A stretch of 50,962 nt of DNA from assembly GCA_030679955.1 (NCBI GenBank), contig JAUXSF010000003.1, forward strand, positions 1 through 50,962. The letters are read 5' to 3'. Each line of letters begins with the position of its first letter. The stretch's first letter is position 1. Source of the DNA: Chlamydiales bacterium. GTDB lineage: Bacteria; Chlamydiota; Chlamydiia; Chlamydiales; JAJFMA01. The notes below the pieces were generated by a model, which searched no databases, was not told the DNA's origin, and saw only the letters and a program-made list of their open reading frames with translations. This document shows positions 18,152-27,029 of the stretch, in pieces. Position numbers and translations under genes: made by a program.

Positions 18152-19150
18152 CTAAGTCCAGCCGGCCCACTTGCTAGGTTGTGGTTCTGGAAGGTCCCAG
18201 ACACGAAGGCCAAGGGCTACTCCACCGAGTAGCAAGCCCATACCCAAGAACTCGATTTGAGGGGGAATTTTTTGCTCTAACACGCAGACAAACGCCACAC
18301 CGAAAATGGTTTCGAACACACTGATCTGCCCAGCAAGAGTAACCGGCAAGCTAACACAAGCCTGGTTCCAAAAGAAGGATCCTAGCCATGAGCACACCAG
18401 ACCTAATGTCGTGCAGCCTGCCAGGAAAGTCAGGATATCATTTGTACTAGCGAGTTGAAGGGTGCTTGCTTCTGATGATACAAACGTAAAGAACACACCA
18501 TAGAAGATGCAGGCCCACAGTAATGCGATAATACCTACTAGAGTTGTCCAATCGCTAGGGGACATTTCTGGATGTCGTTTTAAATACCGAGCATTAGTTA
18601 CAGCATATTGGCTCCAGCAACCGAGGGCGACAAATCCCGCTAGCAAGCCCCAAAGATATTCGTTGGGAGCTTGATGTGTGGATAGTTGCGGTGCATTGAT
18701 CATCACCAAACCGACAAAGATGAGCGAGCAAGGAAGAAAGAGTTTTTTAAACCGTTGTTCACGCTCACGCCAATTGCCATAGAGGGCGATCGTGATGGGT
18801 CCTATACCGAGTATCAAAGCGCAGATGGCTGCAGACGAGTAGCGCACGCATAGCACCAACATAGTAAAGCCCACAAACGACAGCAAAGAAAAGTAGCTAG
18901 CGGCAATCCATTTAGATAGTGGATAGGATGTCCCTCTACTTAGTTTTGTCTTGATTAGCATGCAAATCGAGGTCAGGCCGTAAAAGGCAAAGCGACCTGC
19001 AGAAATTTCCAAGGTGTTAAAGCCGGGTAAGAATACTGGAACCACAAAAACTAGTCCCCATACAAAGCAAGCCGCTAAGGCATAAACTATTCCAATCGCC
19101 ATATAAAGAAATTTCTCGCTAATAATTATGAGGGTGTCTTTATAAGACAT
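18152..19150 (-). CDS. EamA/DMT-superfamily transporter
   Basis: A protein of about 332 residues with around ten hydrophobic segments in two similar halves, typical of EamA drug/metabolite transporters. The first half opens with IGIVYALAACFVWGLVFV and carries GIGPITIALYGNW; the second has SLPVTLAGQISVFETIFGV, the usual penultimate-helix pattern. It should be an inner-membrane carrier of small metabolites; the substrate is unknown. The start is uncertain: ATG at 19150 is used here, GTG at 19156 and ATG at 19102 are also in frame, and none has a strong ribosome-binding site. It is divergent from the next gene with only 54 bp between. Confidence 0.88.
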   Translation of the reverse strand: MSYKDTLIIISEKFLYMAIGIVYALAACFVWGLVFVVPVFLPGFNTLEISAGRFAFYGLTSICMLIKTKLSRGTSYPLSKWIAASYFSLLSFVGFTMLVLCVRYSSAAICALILGIGPITIALYGNWREREQRFKKLFLPCSLIFVGLVMINAPQLSTHQAPNEYLWGLLAGFVALGCWSQYAVTNARYLKRHPEMSPSDWTTLVGIIALLWACIFYGVFFTFVSSEASTLQLASTNDILTFLAGCTTLGLVCSWLGSFFWNQACVSLPVTLAGQISVFETIFGVAFVCVLEQKIPPQIEFLGMGLLLGGVALGLRVWDLPEPQPSKWAGWT

Positions 19151-19204
19151 TAACACAATAGTATCATCATTGCATCTTCAAAAAAACTGGAGAGGAGAGA
19201 TAAA

Positions 19205-19921
19205 GTGGTTATAACTTCAGCATCAAAAAACCCGTTAGTCGATGAGTGGAATATGATGGTATCCGCTCCTAAAGACTTAGCAATTTATACCGTAAAACAA
19301 ACTAAAAACTGGGCACATTGGGTTAGTGCTGGCGATGTACAGACCAACCTTAGCGGATTCCAACGCTTAGTACGCTCTTTCGCTGAAGCGTGTGGTGTAA
19401 AGACTAGCAAGCCTGGTTATGCTGAAAAGACGATCACTGTTGTTCAACGCGCGGCCATTTCCTGGGCTGCTTTAGTTGGCGTTGCTGCCTCAGTCTATGT
19501 GACTGGTAAAGGTATTGAATTTCTAGGGATGAAGATTATTGACAACGCCAACAGGCCATGCGTCGAGCCTAGTGGCATGCCTGGCCGTTGCCTTATGGGT
19601 AATGTTGACTCTGTTAGAATGCCTGATCTTCAGACGACCAGGGATAAAGCCGCCTATCTAAGAGGACAAGAGATCGACAAGGTAATCGGAGCATGCGTTA
19701 AGTTTATCGGTACTGCGCATCAATGGTCTGGCGCAGCTATGTTCACTACTCTGGCTCGCCCTGTTTACTGGACTGGCGTTGTTATTCCAAGATGGACTCT
19801 AGGTACGGCTCTACCTGCAATCTATGACACCTTGGCTAAAATTCCAGCTCCTGAGTTTGCTGCTAGCCGCATCAAAGCGTTTGTTAGCATGACAACAGGT
19901 CAGGATTTCCCACAGTCGTAG
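19205..19921 (+). CDS. Putative membrane protein, paralogue of the 24605 product
   Basis: A 238-residue protein of unrecognised family. It starts at GTG 19205 with GAGGAGAG 7 nt upstream. Layout: about 85 mainly helical residues, a hydrophobic segment ISWAALVGVAASVYVTGKGI, a loop with two cysteines (RPC...RC), a second amphipathic or hydrophobic segment MFTTLARPVYWTGVVIP, and a short C-terminal tail. The protein at 24605 has the same order, the same GKxxExLG after the first hydrophobic segment and a two-Cys loop, so the two look like distant paralogues. No signal peptide is visible. A role in the inclusion or cell envelope is only a guess. Confidence 0.75.
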   Translation: MVITSASKNPLVDEWNMMVSAPKDLAIYTVKQTKNWAHWVSAGDVQTNLSGFQRLVRSFAEACGVKTSKPGYAEKTITVVQRAAISWAALVGVAASVYVTGKGIEFLGMKIIDNANRPCVEPSGMPGRCLMGNVDSVRMPDLQTTRDKAAYLRGQEIDKVIGACVKFIGTAHQWSGAAMFTTLARPVYWTGVVIPRWTLGTALPAIYDTLAKIPAPEFAASRIKAFVSMTTGQDFPQS

Positions 19922-19931
19922 TCATGATCAT

Positions 19932-19968
19932 AACCACGGATGGCGCATAATGCGCGCTGTTCGTGGTT
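19932..19968 (+). terminator. Stem-loop after the 19205 gene
   Basis: AACCACG (19932-19938) pairs with CGTGGTT (19962-19968), with a nested GCGCAT/ATGCGC stem. It starts 10 bases after the stop codon. No good T-run follows, so termination strength is unclear. Confidence 0.5.
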
Positions 19969-20035
19969 CCGTTTGCAAATAAAGCAACTCTTCTCTTGAA
20001 TGACCCTTATTACCACACAGTAAGGGATCCAGGCT

Positions 20036-21892
20036 ATGGATGAAGTTTTGATAGATAAGGGCCAGCGTGGCCACGGCGAAGCGATGGAAGTCGCCGAGGA
20101 TGCTCGAGATAAAGACTACCGCCTTCCAAGCTTTGGCGGGCAGCTCTTCCTTGGTAAATTCAATCACGAAATGCTTTTCCCGTTTCCCGAGCAAGATCCC
20201 GAGGATCAGAATCTCGGCGATACCTTCGCTAATGAGATAGAGCGATTGCTAAAAACGCATGTTGACGCCGACTTAGTCGACTCTTCACGCGAGATTCCCA
20301 AATCGTTCATTGATGAGATGGCCAAGCTGGGCGCCTTTGCCATGAAGGTTCCCAAGCAGTATGATGGCTTAGGCTTCTCCCATACTAATTACAATCGAAC
20401 AATGCTGAGAGTCGCCTCTTACTGTGGCGGATGTGCGGTGCTTCTTTCCGCTCACCAATCAATAGGTGTTCCACAGCCATTGCGTTTGTACGGTACCGAG
20501 GAACAGAAGCGTAAATTCTTCCCACGTTTTCGCAAGGGCTCCATATCCGCCTTTGCCCTCACGGAACCCGACGTAGGGTCCGATCCCGCTAGAATGACTT
20601 GTGAGGCTAAAATCTCGGCTGACGGTAAACATTATGTGATTAACGGCACCAAGCTGTGGTGCACTAATGGCACGGTAGCGGATATCATCGTTGTAGTGGC
20701 TAAGACAACACCAAAGATGGTTAAAGGCAAAGAGAAGCAACAGATTACTGCCTTCATTGTTGAAATGAACACCCCCGGAATTGAAGTTGTCCATCGCTGC
20801 GAATTCATGGGTCTTGGCGGTATCTATAACGGTGTTCTTAAATTCACAAATGTACAGATCCCTGTCGATAATAGGCTTGGCGAAGAAGGTCGCGGTCTAG
20901 CGATAGCCCTCGCTACCATTAACGTTGGCAGGCTCACACTTCCCGCAGCAAGCACAGGAGGCGCTAAGCAGTGCCTTAGAATAGCTCGCGAATGGGGATC
21001 ATCGCGAGTTCAGTGGGGGATGCCTGTTGGCTTGCACGAAGAAGGGCGCAAGAAGATAGCCTACATAGCCTCCACAACCTTTGCGATGGAAGCCGTCAGC
21101 TGGCTGACCAGTCACTGGGCAGACCAAGGCAAAGCAGACATACGCATTGAAGCGGCTATGGCTAAACTATTCTGTACCGAAGCCCTTTGGCGAATCGCCG
21201 ACACTACTCTGCAATTGCGCGGAGGACGCGGCTACGAAAAGGCGACCTCTTTAAAAGCACGTGGCGAAGTGCCCTATCCTGTAGAGCGTATCCTTAGAGA
21301 CTGTCGTATCAACACGATTCTGGAAGGCTCTTCGGAGATTATGAAGCTCTTTCTAGCTCGTGAAGCTATGGACCCACATATTAAGAAGCTAGGACCTCTA
21401 TTATCCGACAAGTTAACTGGCACCGACCGCTATATTCAGACCGGTAAACTAGGTCGCGAGTATGCTTGGTGGTACCTTAAGCAGATTTTTTCCTCGTGGC
21501 ATGCGCCATCTTATGATGACTTGGGCGATCTAGCTGTTCATTACAAGTTCATTTCAAAAACAGCTCCCAAACTAGCGCGTACGCTAGTATTTTATATGGC
21601 GAAATACCAACAGCAGTTGGAGCATAAACAGTTGCTACTCGGCAGGCTCATGGAAATAGGTACAGACCTCTTTGTAATGGCTGCCACGTGTTCTTACGCC
21701 ATCAATCAAGCCAAAAAGTTAGGAAACAAAGACCCTATTGATCTAGCCGATTTTTTCTGCGAAGTGACCTCCAGAGACATCTTGCAACGATTTGATTCCC
21801 TCACAGATAACGACGATGAGGCAGGCAACGATATCGCCGCACGCGTTATCCACAACGACTTTACCTGGCTCGAAAAGGGTATTATTCTCTAA
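20036..21892 (+). CDS. Acyl-CoA dehydrogenase family protein
   Basis: A 618-residue flavoprotein of the long (VLCAD/ACAD9-like) type. FALTEPDVGSDPARM and NGTKLWCTNG form the FAD-contact region; AREWGSSRVQWGMPV and LQLRGGRGYEK are conserved. ILEGSSEIMKLFLAREA carries the likely catalytic base Glu430. The last 160 residues are an extra helical domain as in very-long-chain enzymes. It should oxidise fatty acyl-CoA to 2-enoyl-CoA with transfer of electrons to an acceptor flavoprotein. No other beta-oxidation gene is nearby, so the pathway is not shown here. AAGGGA lies 8 nt before ATG. A hairpin terminator follows. Confidence 0.92.
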   Translation: MDEVLIDKGQRGHGEAMEVAEDARDKDYRLPSFGGQLFLGKFNHEMLFPFPEQDPEDQNLGDTFANEIERLLKTHVDADLVDSSREIPKSFIDEMAKLGAFAMKVPKQYDGLGFSHTNYNRTMLRVASYCGGCAVLLSAHQSIGVPQPLRLYGTEEQKRKFFPRFRKGSISAFALTEPDVGSDPARMTCEAKISADGKHYVINGTKLWCTNGTVADIIVVVAKTTPKMVKGKEKQQITAFIVEMNTPGIEVVHRCEFMGLGGIYNGVLKFTNVQIPVDNRLGEEGRGLAIALATINVGRLTLPAASTGGAKQCLRIAREWGSSRVQWGMPVGLHEEGRKKIAYIASTTFAMEAVSWLTSHWADQGKADIRIEAAMAKLFCTEALWRIADTTLQLRGGRGYEKATSLKARGEVPYPVERILRDCRINTILEGSSEIMKLFLAREAMDPHIKKLGPLLSDKLTGTDRYIQTGKLGREYAWWYLKQIFSSWHAPSYDDLGDLAVHYKFISKTAPKLARTLVFYMAKYQQQLEHKQLLLGRLMEIGTDLFVMAATCSYAINQAKKLGNKDPIDLADFFCEVTSRDILQRFDSLTDNDDEAGNDIAARVIHNDFTWLEKGIIL

Positions 21893-21929
21893 GGACGTGG
21901 GGAGCCTCGACAAGTTGAGGCTTAACAAA

Positions 21930-21962
21930 GCGGTGACCAAGTCACCGCACTCCATATTTTTT
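21930..21962 (+). terminator. Terminator / REP-like hairpin after acyl-CoA dehydrogenase
   Basis: A perfect 8-bp stem GCGGTGAC-CAA-GTCACCGC (21930-21948), then ACTCCATA and a run of six T. Just before it is a second stem AGCCTCGAC/GTTGAGGCT (21903-21922). The GCGGYGAC..GTCRCCGCACTCCA pattern recurs at 38835. Confidence 0.75.
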
Positions 21963-21989
21963 GCGTTTTTATCTCTATTTTAGTATAAT
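21961..21989 (+). promoter_or_regulatory. Promoter of the small ORF unit
   Basis: TTGCGT (21961-21966), a 17-nt spacer and consensus TATAAT (21984-21989). Predicted start near 21996. The -35 overlaps the T-run of the preceding terminator. Confidence 0.65.
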
Positions 21990-22032
21990 TATGCGCATCC
22001 GGCTATTAAACCGGCAAATGAGGCAATATAAC

Positions 22033-22131
22033 ATGACAACAACATACAAGTCAGAGCTCAGTTCTCACCTTTCTTCTCGCGTTTCTACACGCACACTATT
22101 CGTGATGCGTTCAATCAATATGATGCCTTAG
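22033..22131 (+). CDS. Small ORF of 32 residues with its own promoter and terminator
   Basis: ATG at 22033 with GAGG 9 nt upstream, stop TAG at 22129-22131. The peptide begins MTTTYKSELS, is Ser/Thr/Arg-rich, and has no hydrophobic segment or known motif. The three Thr codons at 2-4 are all ACA. It lies between a good promoter (21961-21989) and a hairpin with a T7 run, forming a compact transcript of about 150 nt. It could be a real small protein, a leader peptide for the gene at 22334, or part of a small RNA. The remaining 22149-22333 is very AT-rich with no recognisable element. Confidence 0.5.
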   Translation: MTTTYKSELSSHLSSRVSTRTLFVMRSINMMP

Positions 22132-22148
22132 GCATATCTACTTTTTTT
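22120..22148 (+). terminator. Weak intrinsic terminator overlapping the small-ORF stop
   Basis: TGCC-TTA-GGCA core stem (22124-22134) extended with one bulge, followed by a T7 run at 22142-22148. The stop codon lies in the loop and 3' arm. Confidence 0.5.
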
Positions 22149-22333
22149 AAATTACATTTTTTTATTCTTCGCGTTTAAGTTGTTTTTAAACTTTGCGTAT
22201 GCATTTTTTTGTTAATTATTTTTAATTAACTATTTGCATTTTTCAAATTTTAATTTCAACACAGCATGCACCAACACGTAATTAAATGTTGGATAAGGTT
22301 TATTTTTGTCAAAAATTAAAGGATTTTATCACG

Positions 22334-23443
22334 ATGGAACAATTAGGATTATATTCATTATTGAATTTAGTTAAGTTACATGAACAAAATATTAAAATAG
22401 GTGTACTAAGAAATGAAGTCACTAGTTTTAATCGCTTGTTGCATGTGGTTTCCCAAGCCTTTGAGTGTTATCAAAGGCGGGAGTTATATAAGTTTGATGC
22501 TTTGGTGATGGAATGTTTCTGTCAGGGGCGCGCAGGGTTATTTCTCCATTATCAACAGTTGCCCCAGGTTGACGAGGAGGTGGCTATAGGTTTGGCAACT
22601 GTCAAAGCTGCCGAAGAAGCTTTGTCTCAAATCGTTTTTCCAGACAAATGGGGCACGCTGCGTTCCGTTTTGGAGGCAAATGAGGTAGATCTTGGGGTGC
22701 CGCAACGTTTGCAGGCGATCGTGCTGGCCTATCTTCTGACCGTAACAAAAAAGGAGAAGGCATATGATACGGGCGATAGTACCGATGTGTCGCAGCTTAT
22801 CAAGCTAGGTTTTTCGAAAGGTCAAGCGGTTAACATCAACAAACAGGCGCGGGTTGCCTTATCTGCTCTGACCGTCTCCTTTGTTCAGGAATGCTCTGTA
22901 GAGCTAGGTGACGCTGAGCTGGAAGAACAGGTTTCCGACCAGTTTGTATTACACGACAAGAGCGATCTTGCATGTCCTCCATGTTATGCCGCTTCCGATG
23001 TCTTGTGGCGTACTCTCAGAAAAGACGGCGTTCCTGTCGTGCTGAAAGTGTTCCGGTATCAGAACGGTAGCAGTACTGTTGTGGATAAGGTCACGGTGGT
23101 ATTTAAAGCAACCAACGACCGTTATGTTGCTTGGAAAGGCGTTTTGCCATCTCTTGATACGCCAGTGTGGGCGATGGAGGCTTATTGCAAAAAAGAGGCA
23201 TTGGAGCCATTGGAGGAATACGAACACTTCCTGAAAGAGCGTATTGAGGATATCTATTACGCCTATTGTGCAGAGCACAGCCAATATCCGAATAACTTGG
23301 TTAATTTCGAGCCAGCACGCAACGCTGAACGCGATAGGTACAAGGTAATGGCGCTAGAGGAGGGCTTTTGTAAGAAAAATCCCACTTCTTGTGTTCCGTA
23401 TCATGCCTATGCTAGTGTATTGAGCCACGAGCTTTCACAATAG
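22334..23443 (+). CDS. Hypothetical protein of 369 residues
   Basis: Not recognised. ATG at 22334 is chosen because AAAGGA ends 10 nt upstream; an in-frame ATG at 22286 has no ribosome-binding site and would add 16 residues. The first 180 residues look helical (LLNLVKLHEQNIKIGVL, LQAIVLAYLLTV). The rest is mixed, with CPPCYAASDVLW and several more cysteines towards the C-terminus (AYC, FCKKNPTSC). There is no signal peptide and no clear membrane segment. The 5' end is very AT-rich compared with the rest. It could be a lineage-specific cytosolic or secreted protein. A perfect 13-bp hairpin follows. Confidence 0.75.
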   Translation: MEQLGLYSLLNLVKLHEQNIKIGVLRNEVTSFNRLLHVVSQAFECYQRRELYKFDALVMECFCQGRAGLFLHYQQLPQVDEEVAIGLATVKAAEEALSQIVFPDKWGTLRSVLEANEVDLGVPQRLQAIVLAYLLTVTKKEKAYDTGDSTDVSQLIKLGFSKGQAVNINKQARVALSALTVSFVQECSVELGDAELEEQVSDQFVLHDKSDLACPPCYAASDVLWRTLRKDGVPVVLKVFRYQNGSSTVVDKVTVVFKATNDRYVAWKGVLPSLDTPVWAMEAYCKKEALEPLEEYEHFLKERIEDIYYAYCAEHSQYPNNLVNFEPARNAERDRYKVMALEEGFCKKNPTSCVPYHAYASVLSHELSQ

Positions 23444-23447
23444 TTTT

Positions 23448-23477
23448 GTGCTCTACATCTGTAGAGATGTAGAGCAC
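23448..23477 (+). terminator. Perfect 13-bp stem-loop
   Basis: GTGCTCTACATCT-GTAG-AGATGTAGAGCAC, beginning 5 bases after the stop codon. No T-run follows, so it may be a transcript-end stabiliser rather than a strong terminator. Confidence 0.6.
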
Positions 23478-23498
23478 TCCTAATCCCGGAGGTCTTCC

Positions 23499-24518
23499 AT
23501 GAAGTGTTATTTAGTAGATGGTCGCGGTATTGATAGTGTGACGTTGACGGAGCGTCCTTCACCTGTTCTAAAAAACGACCAAGATGTTCTAGTTCAGGTT
23601 AATGCCTGTTCGCTAAACTACCGTGATCTCATGGTTGCCAAGGGTCTCTATCAGTACAAGCCTAGCACCTTTCCTCCTATTGTTGCGTTATCCGATATGT
23701 CTGGGGTGGTGTTGGCTGTTGGTGATGGTGTTTCCGACCTAAAGCCAGGTGATCGCGTACTGAACTCACCTTTCAAGCATTGGCCTGCAGGCACTTTGCG
23801 CTCCGGTTGGGCGCGCACTTTTGTTGGTGCTTTGGGGTTAGATGGCGTGTTAGCTGAACAGATTGTTTATCCCGCCGACTCATTAGTGAAAATTCCAGAT
23901 CATTTAGAGTTTGCGGAGGCTTCCACCTTCACGGTAGCAGGGCTAACTGCGTGGTCAGCGTTAGTTACTCATGGCAAAACACAGCCAGGAGAGTGGGTCT
24001 TGTTACAGGGTACTGGGGGCGTCTCCACCTTTGCGGCTCAGTTAGCACATGCTATGGGAGCACGTACGATCATGACAACATCCAGCCCGGAAAAGGCTGC
24101 AGCGGTTAAGCGTGATTTTGGTGTGACAGCTACTGTTAATTATAATGACGCTGATTGGCCTCAGCAGGTTAAGGACATCACCCAAGGATCGGGAGTCGAT
24201 GTGATTGTCGATGTAGTTGGGGGGGATAGTCTAAGCCAATGTCTTTCGATATGTAACTATGGCGCACGTGTAGCGGTCATTGGTGTGCTGGCTGGGACTA
24301 GCAGCAATATTCAAATACGTGACCTCTTAGTTCATCAGGTGCAGATTCGTGGCATCTACATGGAGTCCACGGAAGAGTTGCGAGCTTTAATCCGAGCAGT
24401 CGACACTCTGAAGCTTAAACCCGTTGTAGATAAAATTTTTCCTTTTAGTCATGCTGCCGATGCCTATAAGCATCTAGAGTCTCAGAAACATATTGGGAAG
24501 GTGGTTATTTCCATTTAG
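23499..24518 (+). CDS. Zinc-independent MDR oxidoreductase (quinone-oxidoreductase-like)
   Basis: A 339-residue medium-chain dehydrogenase/reductase. The N-terminal catalytic domain has NYRDLMVAKG and SGVVLAVGDGVSDLKPGDRV. The Rossmann domain has the nucleotide loop QGTGGVSTFAAQLAHAMGA and GVDVIVDVVGG. The C-terminus HIGKVVI is the family ending. The cysteine and histidine zinc ligands are absent, so it belongs to the NAD(P)H-dependent quinone or enoyl reductase branch. Substrate unknown; it acts in the cytosol. A GGAGG box sits 7 nt before ATG. A small hairpin overlaps the stop. Confidence 0.92.
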   Translation: MKCYLVDGRGIDSVTLTERPSPVLKNDQDVLVQVNACSLNYRDLMVAKGLYQYKPSTFPPIVALSDMSGVVLAVGDGVSDLKPGDRVLNSPFKHWPAGTLRSGWARTFVGALGLDGVLAEQIVYPADSLVKIPDHLEFAEASTFTVAGLTAWSALVTHGKTQPGEWVLLQGTGGVSTFAAQLAHAMGARTIMTTSSPEKAAAVKRDFGVTATVNYNDADWPQQVKDITQGSGVDVIVDVVGGDSLSQCLSICNYGARVAVIGVLAGTSSNIQIRDLLVHQVQIRGIYMESTEELRALIRAVDTLKLKPVVDKIFPFSHAADAYKHLESQKHIGKVVISI

Positions 24519-24540
24519 ACGATCTTGGCATCGTCTTTAT
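24517..24540 (+). terminator. Short hairpin overlapping the MDR stop codon
   Basis: AGACGAT (24517-24523) pairs with ATCGTCT (24530-24536), followed by TTAT. A weak terminator candidate. Confidence 0.4.
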
Positions 24541-24604
24541 GAAAGCCATATAAATGCTTGAGATAATGGCAGCGAAACAATAATTGGGGGTTGAGGAGAG
24601 TAAC

Positions 24605-25309
24605 ATGGTATTTTTTCCACAAGGTCCGGCGGCAACATTCTATAATTTTGGGCCAAAAATTGAGTCCATGCCAAAGCGATTTGTCAATTGGATTGCGGCG
24701 CGTGATAACCAACAGTTAAACACACGTGAACGTTGCGTTCAGTGGATTAGTCAGAAACTTACGGGGAATGACCCCTATGCTCGCAGCGGATTCGAGCGAG
24801 GTTGCACCATTGCTAAGCGCGTTGGCATCGTTTTCGGTTCTGGTTTAGCTGTTGCTGGAGGCCTTTATGCGTTCGGTAAAACCTTTGAATGTCTAGGCAC
24901 TGACCTGGCCGATTCTTACCGTAACAGAGTTCCGACAGTGTTAAGTAAGGCACCTGATGGTAAGGATTTATGTGAGCATAGGGTAACGATGACTATAGGA
25001 AGGACTATCCGCTCTGAAACACGAACAGTGGATTGTGAGGTTGTCAAGCGTGCGTATGCGGCTAATGTGAGTGCAGGCGAAGGCATGGCAGCATTCGGAA
25101 AAAGTATGCAGTCGGGTGCTGGTTTGGTTTTTGGAGCTGTTACAATGCCTTTCTACACTGCTTATGCATTGCCTAAGAAGCTATTCTCTATGATGCCAAC
25201 TGAGTTGCCATGGATAGGTAACCTGCCTGTAGTGAATCTAGAGCAGAAGGTTAGTGACCTTTTTGCCATTACAAAATCCACTTCCGAATCCCTCTTCGGT
25301 AAGCTGTAA
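24605..25309 (+). CDS. Putative membrane protein, paralogue of the 19205 product
   Basis: A 234-residue protein of unrecognised family. ATG at 24605 has GAGGAGAG 5 nt upstream, the same box as the 19205 gene; an upstream TTG at 24584 is less likely. Layout: about 70 polar helical residues, hydrophobic VGIVFGSGLAVAGGLYAFGK, a loop with two cysteines about 27 residues apart (DLC...VDC), a second hydrophobic segment GAGLVFGAVTMPFYTAYALP, and a 40-residue tail. This matches the 19205 protein in order and spacing but with low identity. The two Cys could form a disulphide if the loop is outside the cytosol. Function unknown. Confidence 0.75.
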   Translation: MVFFPQGPAATFYNFGPKIESMPKRFVNWIAARDNQQLNTRERCVQWISQKLTGNDPYARSGFERGCTIAKRVGIVFGSGLAVAGGLYAFGKTFECLGTDLADSYRNRVPTVLSKAPDGKDLCEHRVTMTIGRTIRSETRTVDCEVVKRAYAANVSAGEGMAAFGKSMQSGAGLVFGAVTMPFYTAYALPKKLFSMMPTELPWIGNLPVVNLEQKVSDLFAITKSTSESLFGKL

Positions 25310-25321
25310 GCTAGATCTTAC

Positions 25322-25388
25322 GGACGATATGGACCTTATGGACAGAGAACTAATCTTTGCTTGATTGTTACCTCAGTCCATATCGTCC
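25322..25388. terminator. Inverted repeat between convergent genes
   Basis: GGACGATATGGAC (25322-25334) and its exact reverse complement (25376-25388), spaced by 41 bases that contain another TATGGAC. It separates the 24605 gene from the convergent MFS gene and probably ends both transcripts. Confidence 0.55.
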
Positions 25389-25398
25389 ATGCATTGTC

Positions 25399-26631
25399 TT
25401 ATACCTTACGCTGCCCTTGCACGTAGTACAGGGTTGAGACCAGCGAAAGCGCTGCGGCTACCAAAAGGATAACTTTTGGTGATATCAACAAAAGGACTCC
25501 ACCCAATAGGCAGATGACAGCATCGCCTAAAACGCGCAGGGAGATCTGCACGCCCATAACCTCTCCCTGTATGTCATCATCGACCGAGTCAGAGATTAGG
25601 ATTGTTAGCAAGGTCGTGCAAAGCGCTATTGAAATGCCGATAAGGGCAAATAGTGCCAACATGGATGTCCAATCATTAGATAGTACAATACCCACTAGTA
25701 GCAGGGCCATACTGGCGGTAGACCATACCATCACTTTTTGGCTGGAGAAGCGCTTAGACAAAGCCCTGAGCATCCATCCGCTACCAATAGCTAGAGAAAT
25801 GCATACTAGACTGTTGAACAGGACAAGTTGTGCTGGACTTAGCATCCATTTGGCTGTGAGGTAAACCGAACCAAACTCATAGAAGATATCTACTGCGAGT
25901 GTTTGGAGAGTCGAAACGATCAATAAGAATTTAAGGTACTTATTACCGAACAGCACAGATAGGCGACCCAAAACATTCAGCCTTTCCCTTACCCCTTTAG
26001 AAGTTGTGGGCGACCTTGGGCGCTCGACGAGAGCAAAAGCGGTTAGCCCTGACAAGAGTACAAAGAAGACGCTGATCACGTAGAAGGGAGTGGCTAAAGA
26101 GAACTTACTGTCTAGGTCGGCATCAGAAAGTATCCCACCTAACAAGGGTCCTACCAGATAGGCGATCGAGGCGACAGAATTGATCTTGCCAAACGTCTCA
26201 TGTTTGCTAATTGTTTTCAGGTCGGTGGCCATTGCTCTTGCGATGGCCAGGTTTCCTTCCATCAAGCCCGCGACACCGCGACTGAAGATCAGCAGGCCTA
26301 AATTCCTCCACTCTAAAGAATACGCTGACAGCAGGTTAGCAGCAGCCGCAACGAGAAGGCTAAGGGCTAGCAGCTTTTTGCGTCCATAGTCATCAGACAG
26401 GGCTCCTAAGATAGGTGACCCAACAAATTGACCAAGGGGATAGGCCGCTAAAGTGACTCCTAGGGCTATTGCTGTCCCAGTGGATCCCCAGGCTTCTGGT
26501 ACGATGGAGTAAGCCGGATTTAGAAATAGTACCGGAAAAATCAAATAGGGCATCGACAGGCCTACAAAGCCTAGAAATACGATGACTAGTAAGGTTGTTA
26601 GTTGGCGTCTGGGATTCTCTTCAATGCTCAT
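25399..26631 (-). CDS. MFS transporter (drug-efflux type)
   Basis: A 410-residue inner-membrane protein with about 12 hydrophobic segments in two halves. GALSDDYGRKKLL between helices 2 and 3 is MFS motif A; FSRGVAGLMEGNLAIARA and YLVGPLLGGILSD match the helix 4-5 region of the TetA-like drug:H+ antiporter branch. It is likely a proton-driven exporter, substrate unknown. ATG at 26631 has GGAG 9 nt upstream. Its 3' end faces the 24605 gene across an inverted repeat. Confidence 0.9.
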   Translation of the reverse strand: MSIEENPRRQLTTLLVIVFLGFVGLSMPYLIFPVLFLNPAYSIVPEAWGSTGTAIALGVTLAAYPLGQFVGSPILGALSDDYGRKKLLALSLLVAAAANLLSAYSLEWRNLGLLIFSRGVAGLMEGNLAIARAMATDLKTISKHETFGKINSVASIAYLVGPLLGGILSDADLDSKFSLATPFYVISVFFVLLSGLTAFALVERPRSPTTSKGVRERLNVLGRLSVLFGNKYLKFLLIVSTLQTLAVDIFYEFGSVYLTAKWMLSPAQLVLFNSLVCISLAIGSGWMLRALSKRFSSQKVMVWSTASMALLLVGIVLSNDWTSMLALFALIGISIALCTTLLTILISDSVDDDIQGEVMGVQISLRVLGDAVICLLGGVLLLISPKVILLVAAALSLVSTLYYVQGQRKV

Positions 26632-27029
26632 GGCTATGTGCTCCGGCGAAAGCCAATGTTAGCGTATCGCAAGTCCCAAGAGCAATAGGTATAAAAGACC
26701 AAAACGACGAAAAGGACACGAAAAGAGTTGTCCAATTCGCGCAGCATAACGTCGATGTGGTGCTAAGCATTTTGATTACAATGCTTTGTGTATAGCTTGC
26801 GCGGTAATAGGCGCCTTGTTTATGGTCGGGAATAGATAGACAGTCCTGTTTGGTCTCGTCACTTGGCTTTAACCCTGAGACAGTGTGTTTAAAGCATGGG
26901 AGACCCGGTACATGCAGATCTTCGATCAGTCATATTCCTTCAGTCGCAACGCAGTTTAAGAATGCGTAAAACCCTCGCATAATCAACAAGTTCGTTGAAA
27001 AAAAAACTTTCCGAAAGGAAGGAGGGTAT
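26632..27029. other. 398-bp intergenic region without a gene
   Basis: No convincing ORF, tRNA or terminator. It carries a short GACGAAAAGGACACGAAAAG micro-repeat near 26704 and no clear -35/-10 pair. Immediately before the BON gene, CTTTCC-GAAA-GGAAGG (27007-27022) forms a 6-bp hairpin with a GNRA-type loop whose 3' arm overlaps the upstream part of the ribosome-binding site. Confidence 0.5.
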
